Assembly: GCF_900166665.1 (NCBI RefSeq)
Contig: NZ_LT800494.1
Location: 4,442,383-4,506,382 of the forward strand
Length of the DNA: 64,000 nucleotides
Source: Cytobacillus gottheilii
GTDB taxonomy: Bacteria; Bacillota; Bacilli; Bacillales; Cytobacillaceae
Direction of reading: 5' to 3'
In this document: positions 16,614 to 25,317 of the stretch, in pieces
Position numbering within the stretch: the first letter of the stretch is position 1
How the letters are laid out: each line of letters opens with the position of its first letter
The notes under the pieces: model-generated
What the model was told of the DNA's origin: nothing
The model's database searches: none
Seen by the model: only the letters and a program-made list of their open reading frames with translations
Made by a program: the position numbers and the translations under genes

Positions 16614-19586
16614 TTATCTTTCATTCTTTACTCTGAAAGAGATTGTGGTACCTTGACCAAGGCCGCTTGTCATTTTCAGACCCGTTCCATATAACTTTTT
16701 TAAACGCAAGTTCGTATTATAGACTCCAACTCCGCGGTTTTTCAGCCGATCATCCGAAAGAATGTCAGTCATTCTCTGTTGTGTCATCCCAACGCCATTG
16801 TCAGAAACTGTAATAGAGACTTCCTCACTCTCTCTAGTTATTGAGATCAGAAGCTTTCCTCCCATTTTACTCGGCAAGATGCCATGCTGAATGGCATTTT
16901 CAACGATCGGCTGGATGGATAATGGCGGAATCATCACATGGAGCTCTTCTTCAACCTCCCAATTCACCTCTAATTTCTCCTGAAATCTTTCCTGCTGAAT
17001 GAATAAATAAGCTTTTACTAACTCAAGTTCATACTGGATAGGCACAAGTCTCATTGAATTCTGAAAGTCAAAGCTCGATTGCAGATAAACGATAAATGCC
17101 TCCAAAACAGCTCTCATCTTATCAGGATCTTCTTCCTGCAGATACAGTACTGTATTTAGCGTATTAAATAAAAAGTGCGGACGAATTTGAGCCTGCAGCC
17201 AAGCTGCCTCTACCCTTAAATGCTCTTGAACAGATAGCTTCAGATGAACTAGTGCATTTACACGTGCTTGTAATTCGAGGATTTCAACAGGTTTGGACAC
17301 GTAATCATTCGCCCCTGCCTGAAAACCCGCATACTTATCCTCCGGACGATTACGTGCTGTCAATAACAAAATAGGCAAATCGGAAATCGAATACCTCTCC
17401 CTTATTCTTCGCGTTAGTTCATATCCGGACATTTTCGGCATCATTACATCACTAATAATCAGATCCCATTTCTCATTAAGGCGCTCTAAAGCATCTTCCC
17501 CACTTAAAACCGTTGTAAGCTTATACTCTTCACTACTGAGCAAATCAACTAGAACCTTTCCGTTCACGGGATCATCATCAACAACTAAAATGCTGGCCGT
17601 TCGTTCTTGCCCTTCTTCCGCTGCAGCCGGCGTCATTAGCAATTCCTCTTTTTCTTTGCTATGTTTGACAGTAATAGGGCTTTGCGTAACCAGCTCTTCC
17701 TTTGCTGCCACTGGCATAGTGAAAGAAAAGGTAGATCCTTCACCAGGCACCGACCTGACAGACAATTCACCACCATGCAGATGAATGAGCTCCTTGCAAA
17801 TAGATAAACCTAGCCCAATCCCTCCCCCAAAGGAGGTTATGCTTGGATCACCTTGTTCGTACGGCTGAAAAATTCGATTCTGAAGTTCCATGTCCATGCC
17901 GATGCCTGTATCTGATACAAAAATAGTTGCTTTAGTTTCATCATACTCGGCGCGAATTTCAACTAATCCAGTATCAGTAAATTTAAGTGCATTATGAACT
18001 AAATTATAGATAATCTGAATCAATCTACGTTCATCCGCTGCTACACTAGGAAAATCATCATCTATACTCATCTTGATCTCTAACCTTTTCCCAGCGTTCA
18101 TATGCTTCAGCATATCAATCACCCCTGTTGCGGCCGGCTGAAGTCTTACTCCTTCGATATGTAGAACAATTCCTTTTTCTTTCAACCTCGTAAAATCAAG
18201 CAGATCATCAAGCAGCAATGACATTTTCCTGCCTATATCCAATATTAGCTGTAAATTGGTATTATTATCTTTTTTAAGGAGAGATTCGGTGATTCCTAAT
18301 ATCCCATGAAGAGGATTGCGCAGCTCATGAGAGGTATTTGCCAGAAAATCATCTTTTTGCTTATTTGACTTTAACAATTCCGCAGACAATATCTCTGTTT
18401 CTCTTACTTTGCGAACATAACTCTTCAGCCAAAAAACAGAAAATAGAATAACAGCTGCCATTATATCAAAAGGATAAAAGTAATAATCTGCTGTTAATCG
18501 ATACTTTAATATAGACCAAATAACATTGTTTAACACAGCTGCCGCTGCAAAGAACAGAAATACAACATCCTCCCGCCCGCTGATGACAAGTTTGGCAAAC
18601 TGTATGAGAGCTGCCAGCCCTGATATAAATAGGATTCCCCCAAGAACAAAGCTGAAATTCAAAATGGTTTGTACAGGAGTAATAAATATAAAAACGATAT
18701 AAGCTCCACATAAATAAGGATAATAATTAAATAGTGTAGGAAGCTTATAATCTAGCAGAAAATATCTAATAAATAAAAATAGAAATAATGCGGTACACGT
18801 ATAGATACTGAATATACTTTTAATTAGCTCTGTATACGTTAACGGAATGACAGATATAAGCAGCCGATCATCTGAAATTAACACCATTAAAGAAGCACTA
18901 AGCATGAGCATCACAAAAAATAAAAGTGCTCTGCTCCTAAATCCGATTAAATATAATAGAAAAACGTACAACCCATGCAGCAAAAGAACAACTACTACAG
19001 CTATCTGGCTCAAGGAGCTAAGTTGTATATTCTTTTCTATAAACTCACTTTTTCCAAAAAGGATGCCTCCAGCAGAGTTCTTTTTCATGTCTACGCCTAG
19101 TTCCTTAACATGAACAATTACTTCAGTATGATCTCCATCTAGCGGAAATTGGACATGATAAGGAGTAGATTCAGGGATATCTTTCCCTGAACCGCCTGCA
19201 TATTCACCATTAATATAGATCGCTGTTTTAGCCCGTACAGATGGAAATCGAATACTATACAGCCCGTTAGCGTGATCCTGTTGATTATGATAAATCATTA
19301 GCCGATATGTTCCGTACCCTTTAGATGAATACCACCTATCTTCTACCTCAACGATTTTTTTTTGCGCTTCAGATAATAAATGATTATTACTTATGATTTC
19401 TCCTGAATAAAATTCCCATTCTCCTGAAATAGCAATATCTGAATGTGCTAAATGATCTAGATGGACGATTCCATTGACTGCATTCGCATCGGGAACAGAG
19501 TTGTTAAACATGATCCAAAAGGCTCTGGCTAAAATAAGCAAAATAACAAAAAGCCCAACCAAAAAAAGCAGATTTTTTTTCTTCAT
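16614..19586 (-). CDS. Hybrid sensor kinase with two kinase cores (7TM-DISM, HisKA, REC, LytS-like)
   Basis: A 990-residue membrane sensor. In order: N-terminal membrane anchor; extracellular beta-rich 7TMR-DISM domain (about 35-180); seven membrane helices (about 190-390); HisKA core with H420 in HELRNP; HATPase (N-box NLVHNALKF about 528-536, GGGIGLGLSI about 587-596); a receiver domain (about 665-780) with phospho-acceptor D713 and K765-equivalent SKP; and a second, LytS/YesM-type His_kinase core with H804 in IRPHFLFN plus its own ATPase domain (ENAIQHG about 895-901, DNGVGM about 928-933). No response regulator gene is adjacent, so the output partner is unknown. It sits alone before a cupin gene. 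Confidence 0.92.
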   Translation of the reverse strand: MKKKNLLFLVGLFVILLILARAFWIMFNNSVPDANAVNGIVHLDHLAHSDIAISGEWEFYSGEIISNNHLLSEAQKKIVEVEDRWYSSKGYGTYRLMIYHNQQDHANGLYSIRFPSVRAKTAIYINGEYAGGSGKDIPESTPYHVQFPLDGDHTEVIVHVKELGVDMKKNSAGGILFGKSEFIEKNIQLSSLSQIAVVVVLLLHGLYVFLLYLIGFRSRALLFFVMLMLSASLMVLISDDRLLISVIPLTYTELIKSIFSIYTCTALFLFLFIRYFLLDYKLPTLFNYYPYLCGAYIVFIFITPVQTILNFSFVLGGILFISGLAALIQFAKLVISGREDVVFLFFAAAAVLNNVIWSILKYRLTADYYFYPFDIMAAVILFSVFWLKSYVRKVRETEILSAELLKSNKQKDDFLANTSHELRNPLHGILGITESLLKKDNNTNLQLILDIGRKMSLLLDDLLDFTRLKEKGIVLHIEGVRLQPAATGVIDMLKHMNAGKRLEIKMSIDDDFPSVAADERRLIQIIYNLVHNALKFTDTGLVEIRAEYDETKATIFVSDTGIGMDMELQNRIFQPYEQGDPSITSFGGGIGLGLSICKELIHLHGGELSVRSVPGEGSTFSFTMPVAAKEELVTQSPITVKHSKEKEELLMTPAAAEEGQERTASILVVDDDPVNGKVLVDLLSSEEYKLTTVLSGEDALERLNEKWDLIISDVMMPKMSGYELTRRIRERYSISDLPILLLTARNRPEDKYAGFQAGANDYVSKPVEILELQARVNALVHLKLSVQEHLRVEAAWLQAQIRPHFLFNTLNTVLYLQEEDPDKMRAVLEAFIVYLQSSFDFQNSMRLVPIQYELELVKAYLFIQQERFQEKLEVNWEVEEELHVMIPPLSIQPIVENAIQHGILPSKMGGKLLISITRESEEVSITVSDNGVGMTQQRMTDILSDDRLKNRGVGVYNTNLRLKKLYGTGLKMTSGLGQGTTISFRVKNER

Positions 19587-19687
19587 CTTTTACCCCTATA
19601 TATCGAAACCTTATTTTCTACTCATTTTACATTATAAGGAAATACAACAAAAGCGGATAGATTATTTCTAAGATAAAAATGAAGAGC

Positions 19688-20014
19688 CTATTCTAAAAAG
19701 TCTTCTCGCTGTGGTGAAAAGACATCCAAAATGACCGAACCTTCTTCCAGCGAAATGACACCGTGAGCTGCATTTGATGGTACATAAATACTATCTCCAG
19801 CGTTCACTTCCTGAACATTTCCATCTAATTCAAATTGAAAACTTCCCTTTATAATATAGCTAATTTGCTCATGATCATGCTGATGGACCGAACCTATTGC
19901 ACCTTTTTTAAAGGTAACCTCAACCATCATTAATCCTCCGCCCCGTGTTAAGAGTTTTCGGCTTACACCGGCACCCACTTCATGTGACGGTACTTCTTCT
20001 CCATATACAATCAT
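19688..20014 (-). CDS. Cupin domain protein
   Basis: A 108-residue single-domain cupin. The metal-site motif is GSVHQHDHEQISYIIKGSF (His, His, Glu at about 42-49), and the second cupin motif is GDSIYVPSNAAHGVIS with a further His (about 84). The protein is small and cytoplasmic, resembling KdgF-like or auxin-binding-like cupins that bind a divalent metal. Its substrate is unknown. A Fur-box-like site lies about 110 bp upstream, suggesting iron-dependent expression (inference). RBS GAGAGGAAGGG supports the start. Confidence 0.85.
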   Translation of the reverse strand: MIVYGEEVPSHEVGAGVSRKLLTRGGGLMMVEVTFKKGAIGSVHQHDHEQISYIIKGSFQFELDGNVQEVNAGDSIYVPSNAAHGVISLEEGSVILDVFSPQREDFLE

Positions 20015-20121
20015 TCTTTTCCCTTCCTCTCTAATTCTGCACTTTCCAGTGATATCTTGAATTAGTTCGACTTTTTTTAAAAAATACCTATAAAAATTTT
20101 CATTTATTTCTCTTTTCGTGA

Positions 20122-20143
20122 ATAATAATGATTATTATTATCA
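20122..20143 (-). promoter_or_regulatory. Fur-box-like site
   Basis: TGATTATTATTATCA (20129-20143) differs at one of 14 positions from the Bacillus Fur 7-1-7 consensus TGATAAT-N-ATTATCA. An overlapping TAATAAT-G-ATTATTA is also present. It lies upstream of the cupin gene. Confidence 0.55.
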
Positions 20144-20238
20144 ACACTATAATTAGAAATGAAAAGCAATAGACCTTTCCGAAGCTTTTATATCTTAGCT
20201 GCAAAAAGGCTGGTTACTATTTTTTACTTTTTAAGTAT

Positions 20239-20268
20239 AAAAAAGAGACAACCACCGCCGGTTGCCTC
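20239..20268 (-). terminator. Terminator of the DUF1540 gene
   Basis: Read leftward: GGCAACC-ggcggt-GGTTGTC then TCTTTTTT. Confidence 0.8.
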
Positions 20269-20276
20269 CTTCACTC

Positions 20277-20438
20277 TTATAAATCCGCAGGTTCAAACGT
20301 CTTGCAGTCTGTTTCACTGCTAGTTGAAGCATCATCTTTTTTATTATTGACAATATAAATTTGTGTTGCACCACATTTGTTTTCAGAATTAATGTTATAG
20401 GCACAGCTGTTGACTTCACACAAAACATCTTTTGCCAT
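20277..20438 (-). CDS. DUF1540 small Cys protein
   Basis: A 53-residue protein with the DUF1540 pattern: DVLCEVNSCAYNINSENKC near the N-terminus and a further Cys in ETDCKTF. These four Cys are spaced as in a small metal-binding or redox domain. Family members are common in spore formers and of unknown function. The frame is open upstream (20474), but ATG at 20438 is preferred because AAAGGGAGGTG lies 9 bp before it and the conserved domain begins there. Confidence 0.8.
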   Translation of the reverse strand: MAKDVLCEVNSCAYNINSENKCGATQIYIVNNKKDDASTSSETDCKTFEPADL

Positions 20439-20508
20439 GAGATCGACACCTCCCTTTATCTCTATCTTACCCAAATAGCGAGGTTCTACTCATACAAGCA
20501 TATTTTCT

Positions 20509-20880
20509 TCATTCTCCACTCTCATACTTCTCTAAAAATTGCATGACTTCTTCTTTGCTGCTGGATTGGAAGATCGGTTTTTTGTCTTTACTTTTACCTA
20601 AGTCATGATATAAAAGAAAATAAGGATATTTATTGTCCAGTGGAATTGGAAGATTTTGCTCCTTTGCCCAATACTCAGAAATCGGCGAAGATTCCCCTAA
20701 GCTTGAATACGTCCAGATTTCATCCTCCACTGCATAATGGTTCTGCAAATCTTCTTCTGTATCTTCAAAATTTTTATACACAACATATATACTAATTGTG
20801 TCGTCGGTATCTTTTTTTACATTCGTTTGTTCCGGTAACGCTTCTTTGTTAGCACCAAACAACTTGCTAAACAAACCCAT
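20509..20880 (-). CDS. Hypothetical protein, 123 aa
   Basis: I do not recognise a family. It starts with MGLFSKLFG, a short amphipathic segment, followed by an acidic soluble region with conserved-looking Trp/Tyr patches (DEIWTYSSLGE, SEYWAKEQNLP, YPYFLLYHDLGKSKDKKPIF) and a C-terminal helix KEEVMQFLEKYE. There is no signal peptide or membrane span. GGGAGTGAGG upstream supports the start. It sits between the DUF1540 gene and the thiF terminator and is probably its own unit. Confidence 0.7.
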   Translation of the reverse strand: MGLFSKLFGANKEALPEQTNVKKDTDDTISIYVVYKNFEDTEEDLQNHYAVEDEIWTYSSLGESSPISEYWAKEQNLPIPLDNKYPYFLLYHDLGKSKDKKPIFQSSSKEEVMQFLEKYESGE

Positions 20881-20912
20881 CTACCTCACTCCCTTTTCTT
20901 TTCTGAATATAC

Positions 20913-20952
20913 GAAAAATAACCTCATAGAGATATTATATCCCTTGAGGTTA
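20913..20952 (-). terminator. Probable terminator of the thi operon
   Basis: AACCTCA / TGAGGTT arms around an A/T-rich loop, followed leftward by ATTTTTCG. Confidence 0.6.
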
Positions 20953-20966
20953 CTGAAGTTCAAAAC

Positions 20967-21974
20967 TTAGCCTGTCAATCTTGTATAAATCGTTTTGGCC
21001 ATTGTGATATCAGCCGTATCATGAATGATGGCTCGCCCATCCTTGAATAATATCACGCGATAAGACTCATACTGAAATGAAAGTAAATGTGTATTAGCCA
21101 GCATTTTTTTCGTCTGCTTTTCCCATTGCTCTGCCAAATATTTGAGATCCAGTGTTCTCGGTACAGGAGGACGGATATGAACAGCATCCCTCCCGCATAA
21201 AATATCAGCTTTTGTTTGTTTATCCATGGTTAAAAAAGGGTGCAGCCGCTCGATCCCACAGCATGGACACTCAGGGTTTTTCAGCTTTTCAACATTCATT
21301 TCTGCATGTTCCATTTTCCAAATATCAAATGAACGCAAAGTCGGTGTTACATCTTCACCGGTTAGGATTTTCATGGTCTGTGCAACTTGCATAGAGGCAA
21401 CCCACTGGACGATCGGACTGATCACTCCCGCTGTATCACACGTAACATTTTGCGATGGAATATAATCAACCAGACAGTGAAAACATGGGCCCTTGCCAGG
21501 CAAGACTGGATATGTCATTCCATAGCTGCCGACACAGGCACCAAAGACAAATGGGATATTCTGTTTCATGGCCGCATCATTAATCACTAATCTCGTTTCA
21601 AAATTATCTGTTGCATCCATTAGAATGGAGGATCCCTCTGCCAATTCCTCCACATTTTGAAAATAAATATCCATTACATGCTCTTTTATGATTGTTTGAC
21701 TGTTTATGGATTGCAGCCGCTGTTTCGCAGCTACGGCTTTAGGCAGTTTCTGCTTTGCATCATCCTCTGTATACAGCTGCTGTCTTTGCAGATTGCTCCA
21801 TTCTACATAATCGCGATCTGCTATAATCAATTTCCCAACACCAGCACGAACGAGCATCTCCGATATTGCAGAACCTAGAGCACCCATTCCAAATACAACT
21901 ACTGTGCTCTCTTCTATTTTCTTCTGTCCCTTTTTGCCGATGAATAATTCCTGTTTCATGTAACGGCTATTCAA
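20967..21974 (-). CDS. thiF: Sulfur carrier protein adenylyltransferase ThiF
   Basis: E1-like enzyme of 335 aa that adenylates the C-terminal Gly of ThiS so it can receive sulfur for thiazole synthesis. Seen: nucleotide-binding loop [17 protein letters not shown] (about 25-41), [17 protein letters not shown] (Arg/Asn/Gln ATP contacts), [16 protein letters not shown], and zinc-type Cys pairs CFHC and CPCC. A C-terminal extension of about 85 residues follows the second Cys pair. The TTG start overlaps the thiG stop by 4 bp, so it is translationally coupled. Last gene of the operon; no thiD follows, unlike in B. subtilis. Confidence 0.93.
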   Translation of the reverse strand: MNSRYMKQELFIGKKGQKKIEESTVVVFGMGALGSAISEMLVRAGVGKLIIADRDYVEWSNLQRQQLYTEDDAKQKLPKAVAAKQRLQSINSQTIIKEHVMDIYFQNVEELAEGSSILMDATDNFETRLVINDAAMKQNIPFVFGACVGSYGMTYPVLPGKGPCFHCLVDYIPSQNVTCDTAGVISPIVQWVASMQVAQTMKILTGEDVTPTLRSFDIWKMEHAEMNVEKLKNPECPCCGIERLHPFLTMDKQTKADILCGRDAVHIRPPVPRTLDLKYLAEQWEKQTKKMLANTHLLSFQYESYRVILFKDGRAIIHDTADITMAKTIYTRLTG

Positions 21975-22738
21975 GATGTGATCATCCCTGTCAGCGGACT
22001 GCTTGCAACTCCATAGTTTTTTTCGTGAATTCTTCCTGCTTCATACCCTAACCTTCCTGCTTCTACCGCCATTTTCATTGCCAATGCCATTTTCACAGGA
22101 TCCTCTGCTCCTGAAACAGCTGTGTTTAATAAGACGGCATCCGCTCCAAGCTCCATGGCATATGCAGCATCCTTCGGTGAACCAATTCCAGCATCAACAA
22201 TAACAGGTACATCACTTTGCTCAATAATAAACTGAAGGTTTAATGGATTGATAATGCCTCTCCCTGATCCAATAGGAGATGCACCGGGCATAATGCCATG
22301 AACACCAAGCTGTTCAAGCCGCTTTGCTAAAACGACATCATCTGATGTATAAGGCAGAACAATGAAGCCTTCCTCCAGTAACAGCTCAGAAGCTTTCAGC
22401 GTTTCAACAGGGTCTGGCAGCAGCGAACGATCACAACCGATCACTTCTACTTTTATCATGTCGCATAATCCTGATGCTTTAGCCAATTTTGCAATTCTGA
22501 CCGCCTCTTCCGCTGTTTTTGCACCTGCTGTATTAGGCAATAATGTATACCTCTTTAAATCAAGCTGCTCCAGAAAATTGGGCTGTGTTTCCTCAAAAAT
22601 ATTCATTCTTCTTACTGCAAATGTGAGAATTTCACTTTCAGAGACATCCACCGCCATCTTCTGAACCTCAAAGGATGGATATTTTCCTGTTCCCAGCAGC
22701 AACCTGGACTGATACGTACGATCTGCAATTTTTAACAT
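21971..22738 (-). CDS. thiG: Thiazole synthase ThiG
   Basis: TIM-barrel enzyme, 255 aa, joining 1-deoxyxylulose-5-phosphate, dehydroglycine and ThiS-thiocarboxylate into the thiazole phosphate. Seen: [12 protein letters not shown] at the N-terminus, Schiff-base lysine in MIKVEVIGC (about 96), and phosphate-binding segments [13 protein letters not shown] and [28 protein letters not shown]. Length matches the family. GGAGGGGG RBS 9 bp upstream, 3 bp after thiS. Confidence 0.96.
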   Translation of the reverse strand: MLKIADRTYQSRLLLGTGKYPSFEVQKMAVDVSESEILTFAVRRMNIFEETQPNFLEQLDLKRYTLLPNTAGAKTAEEAVRIAKLAKASGLCDMIKVEVIGCDRSLLPDPVETLKASELLLEEGFIVLPYTSDDVVLAKRLEQLGVHGIMPGASPIGSGRGIINPLNLQFIIEQSDVPVIVDAGIGSPKDAAYAMELGADAVLLNTAVSGAEDPVKMALAMKMAVEAGRLGYEAGRIHEKNYGVASSPLTGMITS

Positions 22739-22741
22739 GTA

Positions 22742-22945
22742 TTAACCCCCTCCTACAAAATGAATAAGCTCTACTTTGTCACCAGTACTTAATTGATGGC
22801 TTTCATATTTGTCTTTCAGTACAATGTCTTGATTGATTTCTACAATAACAATACGATTTTGCAGTTTTAAAAAGGCTAGAAGCTGAGCAGTCGTTTTTAC
22901 TTGCTCTGGCAATTCATGTACCTTTCCGTTTAGCTCGATCTTCAC
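22742..22945 (-). CDS. thiS: Sulfur carrier protein ThiS
   Basis: Ubiquitin-like carrier of 67 aa ending in the required Gly-Gly (HFVGGG). The terminal Gly is adenylated by ThiF, then thiocarboxylated to donate sulfur to ThiG. The segment IVIVEINQDIVLKDKYESHQLSTGDKVELI fits the beta-grasp core. It lies between thiO (4-bp gap) and thiG (3-bp gap), the standard order. Confidence 0.95.
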   Translation of the reverse strand: MKIELNGKVHELPEQVKTTAQLLAFLKLQNRIVIVEINQDIVLKDKYESHQLSTGDKVELIHFVGGG

Positions 22946-22949
22946 CTAT

Positions 22950-24077
22950 TCACCCCCTCCCAGTTGAAACTGCCGATGGAAGGCGATCAATTTTAAATGC
23001 CTCCACCCATTCTGGATTAACTGGATTACCGCTTATTAAATCGGCGATCATTCTCCCTGTTCCAGGAGCTAACAATATACCGTTTCTTTGATGACCAGCT
23101 GCAAAGTAGAGACCTTTCTGTTCCGGATGTTCTCCGATAAAAGGAAAACCATCAAAGGTTTGTGGTCTTAAGCCCGCCCAGCTTCTCAGCCATCTCATTC
23201 CTTGAATAGAAGGCAGCATTTCTTTTGCCTTTTTAATCACCATTTCAATCCCCTCAAGGGTGGGTTCTTCATTCCAGTCATTCCATCTTTTCGTAGCACC
23301 CACAATGAGTTCATTATTGTTTCTTGGGACAATATAATGCTGATCATGGAAGATGGAGTGTGCAAGCGGCATCTGATCATTTAAAACTGCAATACACTCA
23401 CCTTTTACTGGAATAATCGCATTCATTAACCCTGTTTGCTGAAAGAAATAATTGCTCCACACACCGCTGGCAATTACCACCTGATCTGCCGTATACGATC
23501 CCTGTGTGGTATTGACCTTGTAGTGGCTGTGTTCATTAACCACCGACAAAACCTTCGTAAATTCAAAGATATCTGCCCCAAGAAGTAATGCCCCCTTACT
23601 AAAACTATTGGAAGCAATGGCAGGTGTTATGTGGACATCTTCCTTTAAAAATGACGCTCCAATGATTTGATCCGTTAAATGGGGCACTTTTGTTATTGCC
23701 TCTTCTCTTGTCAGCCATTCCACTTCCGACAGCTGCAAAAGAGGATATCTTTCTTCCTTCTCTTCAGGTGTGTATGCAAGCTGGAGCAGTCCGCCTGTTT
23801 TCATTTCAAAATCGATCCCAGTTTGTTCTTTTAATTCCTGATACAGCTCCTTGTATAAAAGCTGGCTGCTGCGTGCAAATGAGTATACATTTTGAAATTC
23901 CTTATATTCGGAATGCGCACCTAACATCCCGGCTGCGGCACTGGTTGACCTGCTTCCAATATCTCGCTCTTCGAATAGAGCAACTTGGCGTTTATCCTTC
24001 GCCAAATAAAAAGCGATTGCACTGCCAATAATTCCGCCTCCTATGACAGCTACTTCAGTGTGATTGGTTTTTAACAT
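22950..24077 (-). CDS. thiO: Glycine oxidase ThiO
   Basis: FAD-dependent amine oxidase (DAO family), 375 aa, oxidising glycine to the imine (dehydroglycine) needed by ThiG. Seen: N-terminal dinucleotide fold VAVIGGGIIGSAIAFYLAK with FEERDIGSRSTSAAAGMLG, and the C-terminal signature AAGHQRNGILLAPGTG near residues 335-350. It uses the oxygen-dependent ThiO route rather than ThiH. GTG at 24083 is possible, but ATG 24077 follows GGAGAGG at 7 bp. It overlaps the end of tenI by 23 bp. Confidence 0.95.
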   Translation of the reverse strand: MLKTNHTEVAVIGGGIIGSAIAFYLAKDKRQVALFEERDIGSRSTSAAAGMLGAHSEYKEFQNVYSFARSSQLLYKELYQELKEQTGIDFEMKTGGLLQLAYTPEEKEERYPLLQLSEVEWLTREEAITKVPHLTDQIIGASFLKEDVHITPAIASNSFSKGALLLGADIFEFTKVLSVVNEHSHYKVNTTQGSYTADQVVIASGVWSNYFFQQTGLMNAIIPVKGECIAVLNDQMPLAHSIFHDQHYIVPRNNNELIVGATKRWNDWNEEPTLEGIEMVIKKAKEMLPSIQGMRWLRSWAGLRPQTFDGFPFIGEHPEQKGLYFAAGHQRNGILLAPGTGRMIADLISGNPVNPEWVEAFKIDRLPSAVSTGRG

Positions 24078-24669
24078 ATGCACACCTCTCCTTTAATCTT
24101 TTAGCAGCTTCCGCTGGGTTTCTAGATGCAAAGATTGCTGACATAACAGCTACCCCATCCGCTCCATATGAGGCAACCTGTTCAATACGAACCTCATTAA
24201 TACCGCCAATGACGTACAAGGGGATTGAAGCAGATCTTTTTATATTTCGAATGGAGCTTAATGGAATCGGCTCCTTTCCCTTTTTACTGTCTGTCGGAAA
24301 ACAGTGGCCGTACAGCATATATGTTGCACCATGCTTCTCAGCTGTTATCGCTTCATCCAATGTATGAACTGATATACCACAGTCTAAGTTAGGATAGGTG
24401 CCTTTTACATGCTCCAGCGGCAGTCCATTTCCAGGCAAGTGTAGCTGCTGCAGCTGTAAAAGGAGAGCAATATCCATACGATCATTCATTAGCAGCTTTT
24501 CCTTCGGCACTCCCTCGTTAATTAAGCGCTTACCTAATTGATACAGTTCCCCCGCACTTCGCCGTTTCTCTCTAATTTGGATGTAATCAACGAATGGATG
24601 TATTTGAATAATTGATTTCGTTAGTTCATTGATCTCTTGATACCCATTCGTAACGGCCATCAGCTTCAT
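24055..24669 (-). CDS. tenI: Thiazole tautomerase TenI
   Basis: TIM-barrel protein of 204 aa from the ThiE/TenI superfamily. Its length and position as first gene of a tenI-thiO-thiS-thiG-thiF operon match B. subtilis TenI, which isomerises the thiazole product of ThiG rather than forming thiamine phosphate. Seen: YIQIREK at the N-terminus, LLMNDRMDIA, HCFPTDSKKGKEP and VIGGINEVRIEQVASYGADGVAVMSAI. The open frame extends upstream into the riboswitch terminator; ATG 24669 with AAAGGGG is the true start. ThiE activity cannot be excluded from sequence alone. Confidence 0.88.
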   Translation of the reverse strand: MKLMAVTNGYQEINELTKSIIQIHPFVDYIQIREKRRSAGELYQLGKRLINEGVPKEKLLMNDRMDIALLLQLQQLHLPGNGLPLEHVKGTYPNLDCGISVHTLDEAITAEKHGATYMLYGHCFPTDSKKGKEPIPLSSIRNIKRSASIPLYVIGGINEVRIEQVASYGADGVAVMSAIFASRNPAEAAKRLKERCAYVKNQSH

Positions 24670-24697
24670 TTTCTCAGCCCCTTTCTTTTTCGGCCAA

Positions 24698-24735
24698 ACA
24701 AAAAACCACTCCCCTAAATATAGGAAAGTGGTTAA
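24698..24735 (-). terminator. Expression-platform terminator of the TPP riboswitch
   Basis: AACCACTTTCC...GGGGAGTGGTT then TTTTTTG, located between the THI-box and tenI. It would stop transcription when TPP is bound. Confidence 0.85.
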
Positions 24736-24777
24736 AATTTGCGCACGCTCAAATAAGCGCAAATATATGAATGATAG

Positions 24778-24875
24778 CGCCACTTTCCTACGCAGGTACG
24801 AACCTGTTCAGGTTATGAGGGTTTAAAAGTAACTACTTTATTCTCAGCCCTTATCAAGGGATCCCCTAGTGTTAA
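24778..24875 (-). promoter_or_regulatory. TPP riboswitch (THI-box)
   Basis: Read leftward, the leader has AGGGGATCCC, AAGGGCTGAGAA (the CUGAGA pyrimidine-sensing loop), ACCCTCATAACCTGAACAGG and GTACCTGCGTAGGAAAGTGGC (pyrophosphate-sensing arm), i.e. the conserved thi-box core in correct order. It controls the tenI-thiOSGF operon through the terminator just downstream. The ACCTGAACAGGTTCGTACCTGCG arm differs slightly from the usual CUGAUCUGGAUAAUACCAGCG. Confidence 0.92.
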
Positions 24876-25052
24876 TTGTATTCTGAAACATTTATACATA
24901 TTTTAGCATAAATTAGATAGATTTCCACCCTTTTTTAGTTTTAGAATGTCTTCATCAACCTTAAGAAGAATCAATCTGAGGTGTAAATTCTTATTTGTTC
25001 AATCTGTTTTCCATCAGTATCAATAAATCATTTGATATAAAAAAAACCTATA

Positions 25053-25086
25053 CAAAAAAAGAAGCAGTGCGTAGGAGCACTGCTTT
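25053..25086 (-). terminator. Terminator after the sda-like gene
   Basis: Read leftward: GCAGTGCTCC-tac-GCACTGC then TTCTTTTTTT. It supports the small gene at 25093-25236 as a transcribed end of the cluster. Confidence 0.88.
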
Positions 25087-25092
25087 TAGATG

Positions 25093-25236
25093 CTATGATT
25101 TCATTTCAACTGAATTTTTTTTCACAATTTTTATGTTTCTTCTTATCATCTCTTCCGCTAGCATTGCAATAAAATCTTCATCAAGTTCTAGTCTTATTGC
25201 ATCTTGATAGGCTTCGATTAATTCCTCATTTGACAT
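25093..25236 (-). CDS. sda: Sda-like sporulation histidine kinase inhibitor
   Basis: A 47-residue helical-hairpin protein. MSNEELIEAYQDAIRLELDEDFIAMLAEEMIRRNI lines up with B. subtilis Sda ([35 protein letters not shown]) along its full antikinase core. Sda binds the DHp domain of KinA/KinB and blocks phosphate entry to Spo0A when DNA replication is perturbed. No clear DnaA boxes were seen upstream, unlike the classic sda promoter. It follows the 118-aa helical protein by 81 bp on the same strand and precedes a strong terminator, so it may be the last gene of the B12-sensor/kinase cluster. The RBS (GGGGTAAGG) is moderate. Confidence 0.8.
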   Translation of the reverse strand: MSNEELIEAYQDAIRLELDEDFIAMLAEEMIRRNIKIVKKNSVEMKS

Positions 25237-25317
25237 TTTCAAAACAAACCTTACCCCTTTGACACAGTTTTACCCTTATATTTTACATTTTGTTCTGTAA
25301 CAGTACAAAGTAAATTT

